Shown: positions 1 to 7,515, counted from the first letter of the stretch. The stretch is DNA of 9,907 nt from Nitriliruptoraceae bacterium (GCA_007134165.1 SLLJ01000438.1:1-9907), one strand, 5' to 3'. Translations and numbers: made by a program. The notes: a model not told the origin generated them from the sequence alone.

Positions 1-164
1 AACAGCAGGCCGACCAGCGCCAGGCCGATCAGCGCCCCCACCACGCCCGGTCGTCCGGCGTTCAGCCCGGCGATGGCGGACAGCGGCACGGCCAGCACGG
101 CAAGGGTGACCCCCGCGCCACGTGCCAGACGCCGCTCGTCGCGGCCGGTCGCCTCACTGCGCAC
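1..164 (-). CDS. ATP synthase protein I-like small membrane protein (N-terminal part)
   Basis: This open frame begins with GTG at 164 and runs off the left edge, so only the first 54 residues are visible. A good Shine-Dalgarno, GGAAGG, sits 8 nt upstream of the GTG and lies inside the end of the preceding AtpZ-type gene; the two coding regions overlap by 11 nt. The visible protein has a charged start (RSEATGRDERRLARG) followed by two hydrophobic stretches, residues about 17-33 (GVTLAVLAVPLSAIAG) and 40 onward (GVVGALIGLALVGLL). That fits the N-terminus of a small ATP synthase protein I, which in related operons lies between the AtpZ-type gene and atpB and is thought to help assemble the membrane rotor or handle Mg2+. 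The family call rests on position and membrane pattern, because the diagnostic C-terminal half is outside the window. Confidence 0.65.
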   Translation of the reverse strand, partial: MRSEATGRDERRLARGAGVTLAVLAVPLSAIAGLNAGRPGVVGALIGLALVGLL

Positions 165-486
165 GCGCCACACCTTCCGGCGACCGACGGGGCTCGGCAA
201 GCTGCGCATACCCCTCCATCCGGCTGCTGCGCAGCCAGACGAGATAGATGCCGGCGGCGTTGCCCACCAGCGCACCGACGATCAGCAGCCATGGTCCGGT
301 CCCCAGCCAGCGATCGACCAACCATCCGAGCGCCGCCCAGGTGAGCACGGCGGACATCAACTCCACGCCCATGATCGAGGCCTGATCGAGGCCGATCCAG
401 GCGCTGCGCCGGAGCTCCGACGATGCCGTGGCCCGCACCGGCGCTGAGGCACCGGAGGCGGCAGGCTCGACGACGTTCGTGGGCAC
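154..486 (-). CDS. AtpZ/AtpI-type F0F1 ATP synthase accessory membrane protein
   Basis: A 110-residue protein with two membrane helices, about residues 40-61 and 64-85. Between and within them is the pattern typical of the AtpZ (ATPase_gene1) family: LGWLVDRWLGTGPWLL, followed by GALVGNAAG, that is Gx3Dx3GTxP and then spaced glycines. Family members lead F0F1 operons and are linked to rotor assembly or ion transport with AtpI. I chose the GTG at 486 because GAGG lies 5 nt upstream; the frame is open further up, but that part is not family-like. The first 38 residues are Ala/Ser/Pro-rich and probably disordered. An internal ATG at 372 lies right at the first helix, so a start there would trim the N-terminus. 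The gene overlaps the next membrane protein by 11 nt, suggesting translational coupling, and has its own candidate promoter at 581-610. Confidence 0.8.
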   Translation of the reverse strand: MPTNVVEPAASGASAPVRATASSELRRSAWIGLDQASIMGVELMSAVLTWAALGWLVDRWLGTGPWLLIVGALVGNAAGIYLVWLRSSRMEGYAQLAEPRRSPEGVARAQ

Positions 487-580
487 CAGCACCTCGGTCG
501 GGCTCGTGGGCAGGCGGGATGACGCGGGGGCTCGGGCAGCCCCGAAGTCAGCGACGTCGGGACCGCTTGCGCCGAATCGC

Positions 581-610
581 ACGCTAGCAAGCACGACGAA
601 CCAGCACCAA
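581..610 (-). promoter_or_regulatory. Candidate sigma70-type promoter of the atp operon
   Basis: Reading the minus strand, TTGGTG (610-605) and TAGCGT (586-581) are separated by 18 nt. This fits the actinobacterial housekeeping pattern TTGnnn - 17/18 - TAnnnT. It lies in the 167-bp gap between the wecA-like gene and the AtpZ-type gene and would give a leader of roughly 88 nt. It is supported by motif and location only. Confidence 0.45.
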
Positions 611-627
611 GGTGAGGCCCGAGGGCG

Positions 628-655
628 GACCGGAGCCGGGACTGGTGAGCCGGTC
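628..655 (-). terminator. Weak hairpin at the end of the wecA-like gene
   Basis: GACCGG (628-633) and CCGGTC (650-655) form a 6-bp stem around a 16-nt loop and overlap the wecA-like stop codon (656-654). There is no T-tract on the minus strand after it. It could reduce read-through into the atp genes, but in GC-rich DNA such a stem may arise by chance. Confidence 0.22.
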
Positions 656-1790
656 AGCCGGTGTGACGGCGCGGCGTGCGCTCCGCCTCGACCGCGGCGG
701 CCGGCGGCGGCGTGCGGGTGCCGAGCACCGTGGCCACGACCCCGAGGACCACCCCGACGAGGAGCCAGGGCAGCAGGCGGGACCAGGGGAGGTAGGCCGG
801 CCCGACCGAGGTCGCGGCCAGCAGCGCCGACCAGTACCACAGGACCAGCACCGCCCGCCGATGGGAGTGCCCGAAGGCCAGCAGCAGATGGTGCAAGTGC
901 TCCTTGTCCGCCACCGACACCGGCTGGCCGCGGACGGTTCGCCGCGTGATCGCCAGGGCGGTGTCCAAGAACGGGATGGCAAGTACCAGCGCGGGGACCA
1001 GCAGCGGCACGGTTCCGAAGAAGTCGGCGTCGGTCGGCGCGGCCGAGCGTCCGACGTGGGCGATCCCGGCGGCCCCGAGCAGCAACCCCAGCAACATCGC
1101 ACCGGTGTCGCCCATGAAGATGCGCGCCGGGTGCCAGTTGTGGACGAGGAAGCCCACCGCAGCCCCGAGCACCAGCGCGACCGCAAGAGTGGCGGCGTTG
1201 GGTTCGGCGTCGACCAGGCCCACTGCCTGGTCCCGGTGCACGAAGGCGAAGAACGCCAACCCGGCGATGGCGACCACTCCGGCCGCCAGACCATCGAGCC
1301 CGTCGATGAGGTTGACCGCGTTGATCATGGCCACCAGGGCCAGGATGGTCAGCACCAGGCCCAGGTCCGGCGACAGCGAGATGATGTCGAGGCCCGGCAG
1401 CCAGAAATACACCAGCTGGATACCGAACACGGCCACCCCGAGTGCCGCCACGATCTGGCCGGCCAGCTTGACGGTCGGCGGCAAGCCCACCAGGTCGTCG
1501 GCGAGCCCGACCAACACGATCACGACCACTCCGACCAGCAGGGCCAGCGGCTCGGAGGTGCTCGCGAACAGCGAGACGAACCCACCCATCCACCAGGCCA
1601 CGCCGAGCCCAGCCAGCACCCCGATCAGCATCGCCAGCCCACCGAGGGTCGGCACCGGGTCACGGTGCACCTTGCGCGGGTCAGCCGGGACGTCGATGGC
1701 CCCGAGCCGGCGCGCCAGCCTGGCCACCAGTGGCGTGCTCGCCGCGGTCACGACCGCAGCGGTCAGCGCCACCGCCAGGTTGGCCAGCAC
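654..1790 (-). CDS. wecA: Polyprenyl-phosphate GlcNAc/hexosamine-1-phosphate transferase, WecA/TagO type
   Basis: A 378-residue multispanning membrane enzyme of the MraY/WecA/TagO superfamily. It transfers a sugar-1-phosphate from a UDP-sugar to undecaprenyl/decaprenyl phosphate at the inner face of the membrane, the first committed step of cell-wall polymer (arabinogalactan, teichoic acid or O-antigen-like) synthesis. Signature motifs are all present: A-DD-LVGLPP with Asp98/Asp99, NLIDGLDGLAAG (160-171) with Asp163 and Asp166, FMGDTGAMLLG (225-235) with Asp228, and the HLHHLL loop (298-303). About ten hydrophobic helices are visible and the length is normal. Its start GTG (1790) lies 1 nt after the glyA stop and has no separate ribosome-binding site, so it is probably translated by coupling to glyA. 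The position just before the atp operon matches the mycobacterial Rv1302 neighbourhood as I know it. The exact sugar cannot be read from sequence. Confidence 0.93.
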   Translation of the reverse strand: MLANLAVALTAAVVTAASTPLVARLARRLGAIDVPADPRKVHRDPVPTLGGLAMLIGVLAGLGVAWWMGGFVSLFASTSEPLALLVGVVVIVLVGLADDLVGLPPTVKLAGQIVAALGVAVFGIQLVYFWLPGLDIISLSPDLGLVLTILALVAMINAVNLIDGLDGLAAGVVAIAGLAFFAFVHRDQAVGLVDAEPNAATLAVALVLGAAVGFLVHNWHPARIFMGDTGAMLLGLLLGAAGIAHVGRSAAPTDADFFGTVPLLVPALVLAIPFLDTALAITRRTVRGQPVSVADKEHLHHLLLAFGHSHRRAVLVLWYWSALLAATSVGPAYLPWSRLLPWLLVGVVLGVVATVLGTRTPPPAAAVEAERTPRRHTG

Positions 1791-1791
1791 C

Positions 1792-3069
1792 TCAGGCGTC
1801 TGACGGATCGGGGTAGGCGGGGAAGCGGGCGACCAGCGACTCGACCTCGCCGCGCACCGCCGACCGATCGTCGTCGGAGCCGGTCAGCGCCCGGTCGACG
1901 AGCCCGGCGACGTAGCTGAGCTCGTCGGGTCCCATCCCCTGGGTCGCCACACACGAGGCGCCGGCGCGGATCCCCGAGGCGATTGCCGGAGGGTTGGTGT
2001 CGAAGGGGATCGCGTTCTTGTTGAGCACGATGCCCGCGGCGTCGCAGCGGGCCTCGGCCTCGGCGCCGGTCAGGCCCTTGCCGGTCACGTCCGCCAGCAG
2101 CAGATGGGTGTCGGTGCCCCCCGAGGTGATTCGGTAGCCACGGTCGGCCAGCCCGTCGGCCAGCGCCCGCACGTCGTCGAGGATGCGCTGCGCGTAGACC
2201 TTGAACGCAGGATCCATCGCCTCCTTGAGCGCCACGGCCTTGGCCGCGATGACGTGCTCGAGCGGGCCACCCTGGGTGCCGGGGAACACCGCCTTGTCGA
2301 TCGCCTTGGCCCACCGCTCGTTGGCCAGCACGATCGCCCCGCGGGGCCCGCGCAGCGTCTTGTGGGTCGTGAACGTGATCAGGTCGCAGTAGGGCACGGG
2401 GCTGGGGTGTACCCCGCCGGCCACCAACCCGATGAAGTGCGCCGCGTCGCACAGCAGGGCGGCCTCGACCTCATCGGCGATCGCGCGGAAGGCCTCGAAG
2501 TCGAGCTGGCGCGGGTAGGCGGACCAGCCGGCGATGATCAGCTTGGGCCGGTGCTGGAGCGCGAGCTCGCGCACCTGGTCCATGTCGATCACCTCGGTGT
2601 CCTGGCGCACGCCATAGGACACGACGTCGAACCATTTGCCCGAGAAGTTGACCGGCATGCCGTGGGTCAGGTGTCCCCCGTGGGGTAGCGACATCGCCAG
2701 CACCTTCTCGCCCGGCCGGACCGTGGCGTAGTAGGCCGCGATGTTGGCGCTGGCGCCCGAGTGGGGCTGCACGTTGGCGTGATCCGCGCCGAACAGCGCC
2801 TTGGCACGGTCGATCGCGAGCTGCTCGAGCGGGTCGATCGCCTCCTCGCAGCCGCCGTAGTAGCGCCGGCCGGGGTAGCCCTCGGCGTACTTGTTGGTCA
2901 GCACCGACCCCTGTGCGGCCAGCACCGCCGGCGAGGCGAAGTTCTCGCTGGCGATCAGCTGCAGACCGGAGCGCTGCCGGTCGAGCTCGCGCAGGACGTA
3001 GCCGGCAACCTCGGGGTCGGTGTCCTGCAGCGCCGTGAAGTCCGGACCCCAGTAGGTGCTTGTGCTCAC
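1792..3069 (-). CDS. glyA: Serine hydroxymethyltransferase
   Basis: A 425-residue PLP enzyme, full length for the family. It interconverts serine plus tetrahydrofolate with glycine plus 5,10-methylene-THF in the cytosol, feeding purine, thymidylate and methionine synthesis. Visible signatures are LIASENFAS (38-46), NKYAEGYPGRRYYGG (59-73), PHSGASANIAAY (102-113), GGHLTHGMPVNFSG, the PLP-binding Asp208 and His211, and the Schiff-base Lys237 in TTHKTLRGPRG. GWSAYPRQLDF is typical of actinobacterial GlyA. The C-terminal arginine loop reads SGIRAGASCVATQGM, with Arg368 kept but the usual GTPA replaced by GASC, a mild departure. Start GTG 3069 is supported by GGAG 6 nt upstream (3079-3076). The gene leads a unit with the wecA-like gene 1 nt downstream, and its upstream leader carries a perfect 7-bp hairpin. 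Confidence 0.97.
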   Translation of the reverse strand: MSTSTYWGPDFTALQDTDPEVAGYVLRELDRQRSGLQLIASENFASPAVLAAQGSVLTNKYAEGYPGRRYYGGCEEAIDPLEQLAIDRAKALFGADHANVQPHSGASANIAAYYATVRPGEKVLAMSLPHGGHLTHGMPVNFSGKWFDVVSYGVRQDTEVIDMDQVRELALQHRPKLIIAGWSAYPRQLDFEAFRAIADEVEAALLCDAAHFIGLVAGGVHPSPVPYCDLITFTTHKTLRGPRGAIVLANERWAKAIDKAVFPGTQGGPLEHVIAAKAVALKEAMDPAFKVYAQRILDDVRALADGLADRGYRITSGGTDTHLLLADVTGKGLTGAEAEARCDAAGIVLNKNAIPFDTNPPAIASGIRAGASCVATQGMGPDELSYVAGLVDRALTGSDDDRSAVRGEVESLVARFPAYPDPSDA

Positions 3070-3124
3070 GCGGTGCTCCGTTCACGGGCCGGATCCCTCG
3101 GGACCGGTCAGGGCAGGGCTCGGG

Positions 3125-3144
3125 CGTCGGCCGGGCCGCCGACG
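3125..3144 (-). promoter_or_regulatory. Perfect stem-loop in the glyA leader
   Basis: On the minus strand CGTCGGC - GGCCCG - GCCGACG forms a perfect 7-bp stem with a 6-nt loop, about 55 nt upstream of the glyA start. A second, bulged stem (CCGG...CCGG around TCCCGAGGGA) follows closer to the Shine-Dalgarno. Two stems ahead of GGAG could form a structured leader. I see no match to a known glycine or THF riboswitch consensus, so this is only a candidate regulatory structure. Confidence 0.35.
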
Positions 3145-3152
3145 GCGCTGTC

Positions 3153-3183
3153 AGGCTACCGGCTGCGCCACGCGGTCCCGCGT
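3153..3183 (-). promoter_or_regulatory. Candidate -10 element for glyA with an upstream inverted repeat
   Basis: TAGCCT (3158-3153, minus strand) matches the TAnnnT -10 pattern and would give a leader of roughly 77 nt. No good -35 is seen at 17-18 nt; instead a 5-bp inverted repeat ACGCG-GTCC-CGCGT (3170-3183) occupies the -35 zone and could be an operator. Support is weak. Confidence 0.28.
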
Positions 3184-3193
3184 CGATGAATTC

Positions 3194-3220
3194 GGCGTAC
3201 CGAGCCGGCCTGGACGAGCC
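3194..3220. repeat. 27-bp imperfect direct repeat, copy 1
   Basis: The plus strand begins GGCGTACCGAGCCGGCC and ends GGACGAGCC. It matches copy 2 (3531-3557) at 24 of 27 positions in the same orientation; the three differences are G/A at position 9 and TG/AC at positions 18-19. It lies near the glyA side of the spacer. Confidence 0.6.
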
Positions 3221-3530
3221 ACCAAGATGCCGGCGTCGCGGAGCCCACGCTGGGTCGCATCGGCGAGCGTCCCCGACCAGTTCGGCCTGTTCGCCGGGCG
3301 ACGGGGACCACAGGCGTGGTCAGCGACGGCGGTGGAACCCCCATCAGGTTCGGCAGCCGGGCCAGCACGCGGACCTCCGGGCAGGCCGTCACCCGGCCCG
3401 TAGAACGCCACGGACCGCTGCATCCCCCTCGGTCGCTGAACGCACGGACGGTGCACGGAGCGCACCAGGCGCCAGCAGTTGAGTCCTCAGCAGACACCTC
3501 GAAGCGGACCGTGGGCCGGTTCCGGGAGGC

Positions 3531-3557
3531 GGCGTACCAAGCCGGCCACGACGAGCC
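3531..3557. repeat. 27-bp imperfect direct repeat, copy 2
   Basis: The plus strand begins GGCGTACCAAGCCGGCC and ends CGACGAGCC. It lies directly after the sua5-like stop codon in the minus-strand reading and overlaps the hairpin there. Copy 1 lacks the second GCCGGC arm, so the shared part is not simply a duplicated terminator. Confidence 0.6.
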
Positions 3558-3561
3558 GGCT
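3540..3561 (-). terminator. Hairpin over the sua5-like stop codon
   Basis: AGCCGGC (3540-3546) and GCCGGCT (3555-3561) form a perfect 7-bp stem with an 8-nt loop. On the minus strand it begins inside the TAG stop (3562-3560) and is followed by TTGGTACG with no T-run. T-less hairpins are a common candidate terminator form in actinobacteria. It would end the DUF1385-prfA-prmC-sua5 operon. Confidence 0.42.
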
Positions 3562-4225
3562 ACTGCTCGGTCGGCGGGGCCTCGGCGGGATCGAGCTCGC
3601 CGCGGGCCACGGCCAGCACCGCCTCGGTGTCGAGGCCGCCGTCACGCAACACGTGAGGCTCGCTCCGGGTCAGGTCCACGATGGTCGACAGCACACCACG
3701 CTCGCGAGGTCCGTCGTCGAGGTAGACGGCGACCTCGTCGCCGAAGTCCTGCGCCGCCTGCTCGGTGGTGGTGGCCGGATCACCGTCGGGGCGGGCCGCG
3801 CCGGTCAGTGCCAGCGGCCCGAGGCCGCGGATCACCGCCAGCGCGACGTCGTCGAGCGGCATGCGCACCGCGACCGTGCCCTGGGACGCTCCGAGGTCCC
3901 ACTTCAGCGACGGCTCCGCTGCCAGCACGAGCGTCAGCGGCCCGGGCCAGAAGGCGGCCATGAGCTGCTCGGCGGCAGGGGGCATGGCGCTGACCAGTCC
4001 GGCCAACTGCTTGGGCGAGCGGACCACCACCGGCAGGGGCACGGTCCGGTCACGTCCGGCGACCTGGCGCAGCCGGTCGGTGCCGTTGATCGAGAACGCG
4101 TCGACGGCCAATCCGTAGCGGGTGTCGGTGGGCAGCGCGACGACCTTGCCGCGGCGCAGGGCCGCGACGGCTCGTTCGATGCCGTCGTGCCGGCCCTCGC
4201 CGGTGACGTCGACCACCTCGGCCAC
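3560..4225 (-). CDS. Divergent Sua5/YciO/YrdC-domain protein (TsaC-like threonylcarbamoyl-AMP synthase)
   Basis: A 221-residue YrdC-domain protein. The family makes threonylcarbamoyl-AMP from threonine, bicarbonate and ATP for the t6A modification of ANN-decoding tRNAs. Conserved here are RRGKVVALPTDTRYGLAVDAF (25-45; usual PTDT-YG), FWPGPLTLVL (92-101), WDLG...GTVAVRMP with Arg121, and STIVDLT (180-186). Two important elements are altered. The KxR motif reads VAGRD (55-59), keeping Arg58 but with Ala56 where lysine is expected. The SSANxSG motif reads TGAARPD (141-147), losing the Ser and Asn. The Mtb homologue, as I recall it, has SAKGR and SSANISG. Start GTG 4225 has AGGAG 6 nt upstream. 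It lies 57 bp after prmC and its stop carries a hairpin. It is clearly a YrdC fold; catalytic activity is uncertain, so no symbol is given. Confidence 0.88.
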   Translation of the reverse strand: MAEVVDVTGEGRHDGIERAVAALRRGKVVALPTDTRYGLAVDAFSINGTDRLRQVAGRDRTVPLPVVVRSPKQLAGLVSAMPPAAEQLMAAFWPGPLTLVLAAEPSLKWDLGASQGTVAVRMPLDDVALAVIRGLGPLALTGAARPDGDPATTTEQAAQDFGDEVAVYLDDGPRERGVLSTIVDLTRSEPHVLRDGGLDTEAVLAVARGELDPAEAPPTEQ

Positions 4226-4282
4226 CCGGTTCTCCTCGCATCACCGGACGGGTGTGCGACCGCCCGGTGCGTCGTCTCCACG

Positions 4283-5230
4283 CTACCGCCCGGCGGCGCC
4301 TGCCCGGTCGGGCCGACGCGCGACCAGCACCCGCTCGGCGCCGGTGAGGTCACCATGCACCTCGACGTCGGTGAGCCCGACCGCCCGTGCGGCGGCCGCC
4401 GCCCGTGTCCCGCGGCGCTCATCGATCTCGAGCACGACACGGCCACCCGGCGCCAGCCAGTCGGCGGCCAGCGCCAGCAGCCGGTCGACGACCTCGTGGC
4501 CGTCGGGCCCGCCGATGAGCGCTGCCGGCGGGTCGTGGTCGGCGACCTCCGGGGCCCAGGTGCCGCGGTCGGCGGCCGGCAGGTAGGGCGGATTGGCGAC
4601 CAGGACGTCGAGGTGGCCGCGCAGCGACCCGTCGAGCGGATCGAGCAGGTCACCGTGAACCACCTCGACGCGGTCGGGCGCCAAGGCCCGGGCGTTGTGG
4701 CGTGCGAGATCGACCGCCGCCGGATCGAGGTCGGTGGCCAGCACCCGCGCGCCGGGCACCTCGAGGGCCACCGCGCAGGCGATCGCTCCGGTGCCGGTGC
4801 ATGGCTCGGCCACCAGCGGACCGGCGCCCGACCCGGCGCCGCGCTCGGCAGCCCGCTGCCGGGCGTGCTCGATGGCGACCCCGGCGACGACCTCGGTCTC
4901 CGGGCGGGGGATGAACACCCCCGGCCGGCAGGCCACCTCGATGGTTCGGAAGGCGGCGGCGCCCAGCACCAGCTGCAGCGGCTCGCGCGCCTCACGGCGT
5001 GCCACCAACGCCGTGAGCCGGTCGGCCTGCGGGCCCGTGGTCAGCACCGGGAGCGCACCTGCCCCTGACGCCGGCCGCGGACCGGAGGCGCCGGCCGCGT
5101 CGGCGAGGACGTGCTCGATGAGCCAGCGGGCGTCGACGCCGGGTGAGGGCACGCCGGCCGCCGCCAGCCGGTCCCGGACCGCGGCGAACACCTCCGGGTG
5201 GGCCACCTCGACGTCCACGCCACCTCCCAT
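4283..5230 (-). CDS. prmC: Peptide chain release factor N5-glutamine methyltransferase
   Basis: A 315-residue SAM-dependent methyltransferase. It methylates the glutamine of the GGQ motif of release factors and thereby raises termination efficiency; its substrate gene prfA lies just upstream. An N-terminal helical domain (about 1-95) is followed by FIPRPETE (106-113), the SAM-binding glycine loop AEPCTGTGAIA (141-151), the acidic LATDLDP (164-170) and the catalytic NPPY (213-216). The glycine loop begins AEP rather than the usual D-G/L, but the rest is standard. The ATG at 5230 follows the prfA stop by 17 nt and has only a weak Shine-Dalgarno. An in-frame GTG at 5218 is preceded by GGGAGG with a 4-nt gap, so the true start may be four codons later (311 residues). 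The family call is secure. Confidence 0.95.
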   Translation of the reverse strand: MGGGVDVEVAHPEVFAAVRDRLAAAGVPSPGVDARWLIEHVLADAAGASGPRPASGAGALPVLTTGPQADRLTALVARREAREPLQLVLGAAAFRTIEVACRPGVFIPRPETEVVAGVAIEHARQRAAERGAGSGAGPLVAEPCTGTGAIACAVALEVPGARVLATDLDPAAVDLARHNARALAPDRVEVVHGDLLDPLDGSLRGHLDVLVANPPYLPAADRGTWAPEVADHDPPAALIGGPDGHEVVDRLLALAADWLAPGGRVVLEIDERRGTRAAAAARAVGLTDVEVHGDLTGAERVLVARRPDRAGAAGR

Positions 5231-5247
5231 CGGCCCTGGCCTGCCCG

Positions 5248-6324
<1,077 letters not shown>

Positions 6325-6332
6325 GAAAGGCA

Positions 6333-6336
6333 CCTC
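6333..6336 (-). promoter_or_regulatory. Ribosome-binding site that fixes the prfA start
   Basis: GAGG on the minus strand (6336-6333) overlaps the first base of an upstream in-frame GTG (6333) and lies 8 nt before the GTG at 6324. The spacing selects 6324, which also yields the family-typical FDQL beginning. Confidence 0.6.
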
Positions 6337-6379
6337 GAGACGGTCGGTCGGGCAGCGGCAGCGGGCGGGTGCCCGGCCG

Positions 6380-7504
6380 CTACGCCCCGTCGGTGCGTTC
6401 GCTGGCCTCGACGTCCGAGCCGGGGACCGGCTCCCCGTGGATGCGCGTGGTGGCCTCGGTGAGCTCGACCGGCAGGCCGTCGTCGGCCAGCGTGATCAGG
6501 CTGTCGAGCGTGTGGGGCACCCGCCCGGTGCGCGCCTCGGCGGGCACGACCGCTTCGAAGGAGCGGATCGCCACCTCGATCTGGTCCTCGTCAGGCTGCT
6601 TGGTGGTGATCAACTGCAGCCACAGCCCGGGCTTCATGATCGCGCGCACGAGCAGGTGGTCGCCCTTGGCCGCCCCCAGCCTGAGGCCTTCGTAGGCCAG
6701 GCCGGCGACCACCGGCAGCAGCACGATGCGCAGCACGACGTGATAGATCACCGCGCCCCACCACGCGATGCCCTCGGGCGGGGGCACGAGCAGCCCTCCC
6801 ACCGTGTAGACCACGATCGCCAGCAGCATCACCAGGATCAGGAAGTTGGTGCCGCAGCGCACGTGCAGGGTCGAGTAGCGGTCGACGTTGGCCGGTTCGA
6901 GCACCTCGCCGTGCTCCCAGGCCGCGATCGTCTTGTGCTCCGCCCCGTGATACTGGAACACCCGGCGGATGTCGGAGATGAGCGAGATCGCCCACAGGTA
7001 GCCGAGGAAGATGACGATGCGCACCACCGACTCGACGATGTGGAACCACACCCCGTCGCCCATCACGTTGCCGATGAGCGCGTCGAGTCCCTTGGTGCCA
7101 GCCGAGGGCAGGAAGATGAACACGCCGATGAACAGCAGCAGCGCGATGGTCAGCGAGGCGCCCACCGCCACGGAGTTGAGCTCCTCCTCGGCCTCCTCCT
7201 CGGGCACGGACTTGTCGGCCGAGATGCCCAGCGCCCGCATGCCGATCTTGAGCGAGTCGACCAACGCGTAGCAGCCGCGGATCATCGGCCACTTCAGCCA
7301 GGGTCGGCGGGTCGGAGCCGTGGAGGTCGGGTGGCACTCGAGCCAGATGTCACCCTCGGGGCGACGCACCGCGACCGCCCAGCGGTCGGCGCCACGCATC
7401 ATGACCCCCTCGATGACCGCCTGGCCGCCGTAGTAGTGCGGGGCCATCTCCGCCACGTCACCCGAGAAGTCGGGCACGTGCGGGTCGTTGCGGTCCTGTG
7501 GCAC
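6380..7504 (-). CDS. DUF1385 (YqhQ-like) integral membrane protein
   Basis: A 374-residue member of the DUF1385 family, whose biochemical role is unknown. Hallmarks are YYGGQAVIEGVMMRG (24-38), FQYHGAEHKT (183-192) and HVRCGTNF (214-221), all typical of the family, with His/Glu-rich motifs that might bind a metal (inference). Four membrane segments are seen at about 113-132, 161-177, 220-240 and 249-269, with an acidic stretch (PEEEAEEEL, 101-109) before the first. The cytosolic C-terminus includes TKQPDEDQIEVAI, also a family feature. I chose GTG 7504 because GAGGA lies 6 nt upstream; the frame stays open to 7768, but that part is arginine-rich and unlike the family. The gene sits directly upstream of prfA, a frequent arrangement for this family. 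Confidence 0.9.
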   Translation of the reverse strand: MPQDRNDPHVPDFSGDVAEMAPHYYGGQAVIEGVMMRGADRWAVAVRRPEGDIWLECHPTSTAPTRRPWLKWPMIRGCYALVDSLKIGMRALGISADKSVPEEEAEEELNSVAVGASLTIALLLFIGVFIFLPSAGTKGLDALIGNVMGDGVWFHIVESVVRIVIFLGYLWAISLISDIRRVFQYHGAEHKTIAAWEHGEVLEPANVDRYSTLHVRCGTNFLILVMLLAIVVYTVGGLLVPPPEGIAWWGAVIYHVVLRIVLLPVVAGLAYEGLRLGAAKGDHLLVRAIMKPGLWLQLITTKQPDEDQIEVAIRSFEAVVPAEARTGRVPHTLDSLITLADDGLPVELTEATTRIHGEPVPGSDVEASERTDGA

Positions 7505-7510
7505 GTCCGG

Positions 7511-7515
7511 TCCTC
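7511..7515 (-). promoter_or_regulatory. Ribosome-binding site that fixes the DUF1385 start
   Basis: GAGGA on the minus strand (7515-7511) lies 6 nt upstream of GTG 7504. It supports this start over the longer open frame, which extends to 7768. Confidence 0.6.

Larger units (their letters stand above)
3070..3559. other. 490-bp spacer without a recognisable gene
   Basis: This stretch lies between the sua5-like stop and the glyA start. Minus-strand open frames of about 100 codons (for example around 3465-3151 and 3497-3156) show no family motif, no convincing ribosome-binding site, and arginine/proline-heavy composition typical of GC shadows. In related genomes an rpiB or low-molecular-weight phosphatase gene can lie here; none of their motifs is present. 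The spacer does hold a 27-bp imperfect direct repeat at its two sides, a hairpin at its right end and the glyA leader at its left end. Confidence 0.6.

Noticed and set aside
487..1593. N-terminal extension of the AtpZ-type frame through the wecA-like gene
   Set aside because: The frame is open for 479 codons, but the part above 486 is antisense-frame noise over wecA; only the last 110 residues match the family and they have their own ribosome-binding site.
612..1919. Long plus-strand open frame opposite the wecA-like gene
   Set aside because: It is Arg/Gln/His/Asp-rich with no family motif and lies antisense to a well supported membrane enzyme; this is the usual GC-driven shadow.
3151..3497. 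Two minus-strand open frames of about 104 and 113 codons in the sua5-glyA spacer
   Set aside because: They overlap each other in different frames, lack family motifs and end inside the glyA leader zone. I looked for RpiB and low-molecular-weight phosphatase motifs and found none.
3070..3559. tRNA or known riboswitch in the glyA upstream spacer
   Set aside because: No GTTCGA-type T-loop with a matching acceptor stem on either strand, and no recognisable riboswitch core.
3479..5068. 529-codon plus-strand open frame
   Set aside because: It covers the antisense of sua5 and prmC, both of which have clear motifs. Its composition is His/Gln/Arg/Gly-heavy and no domain is visible.
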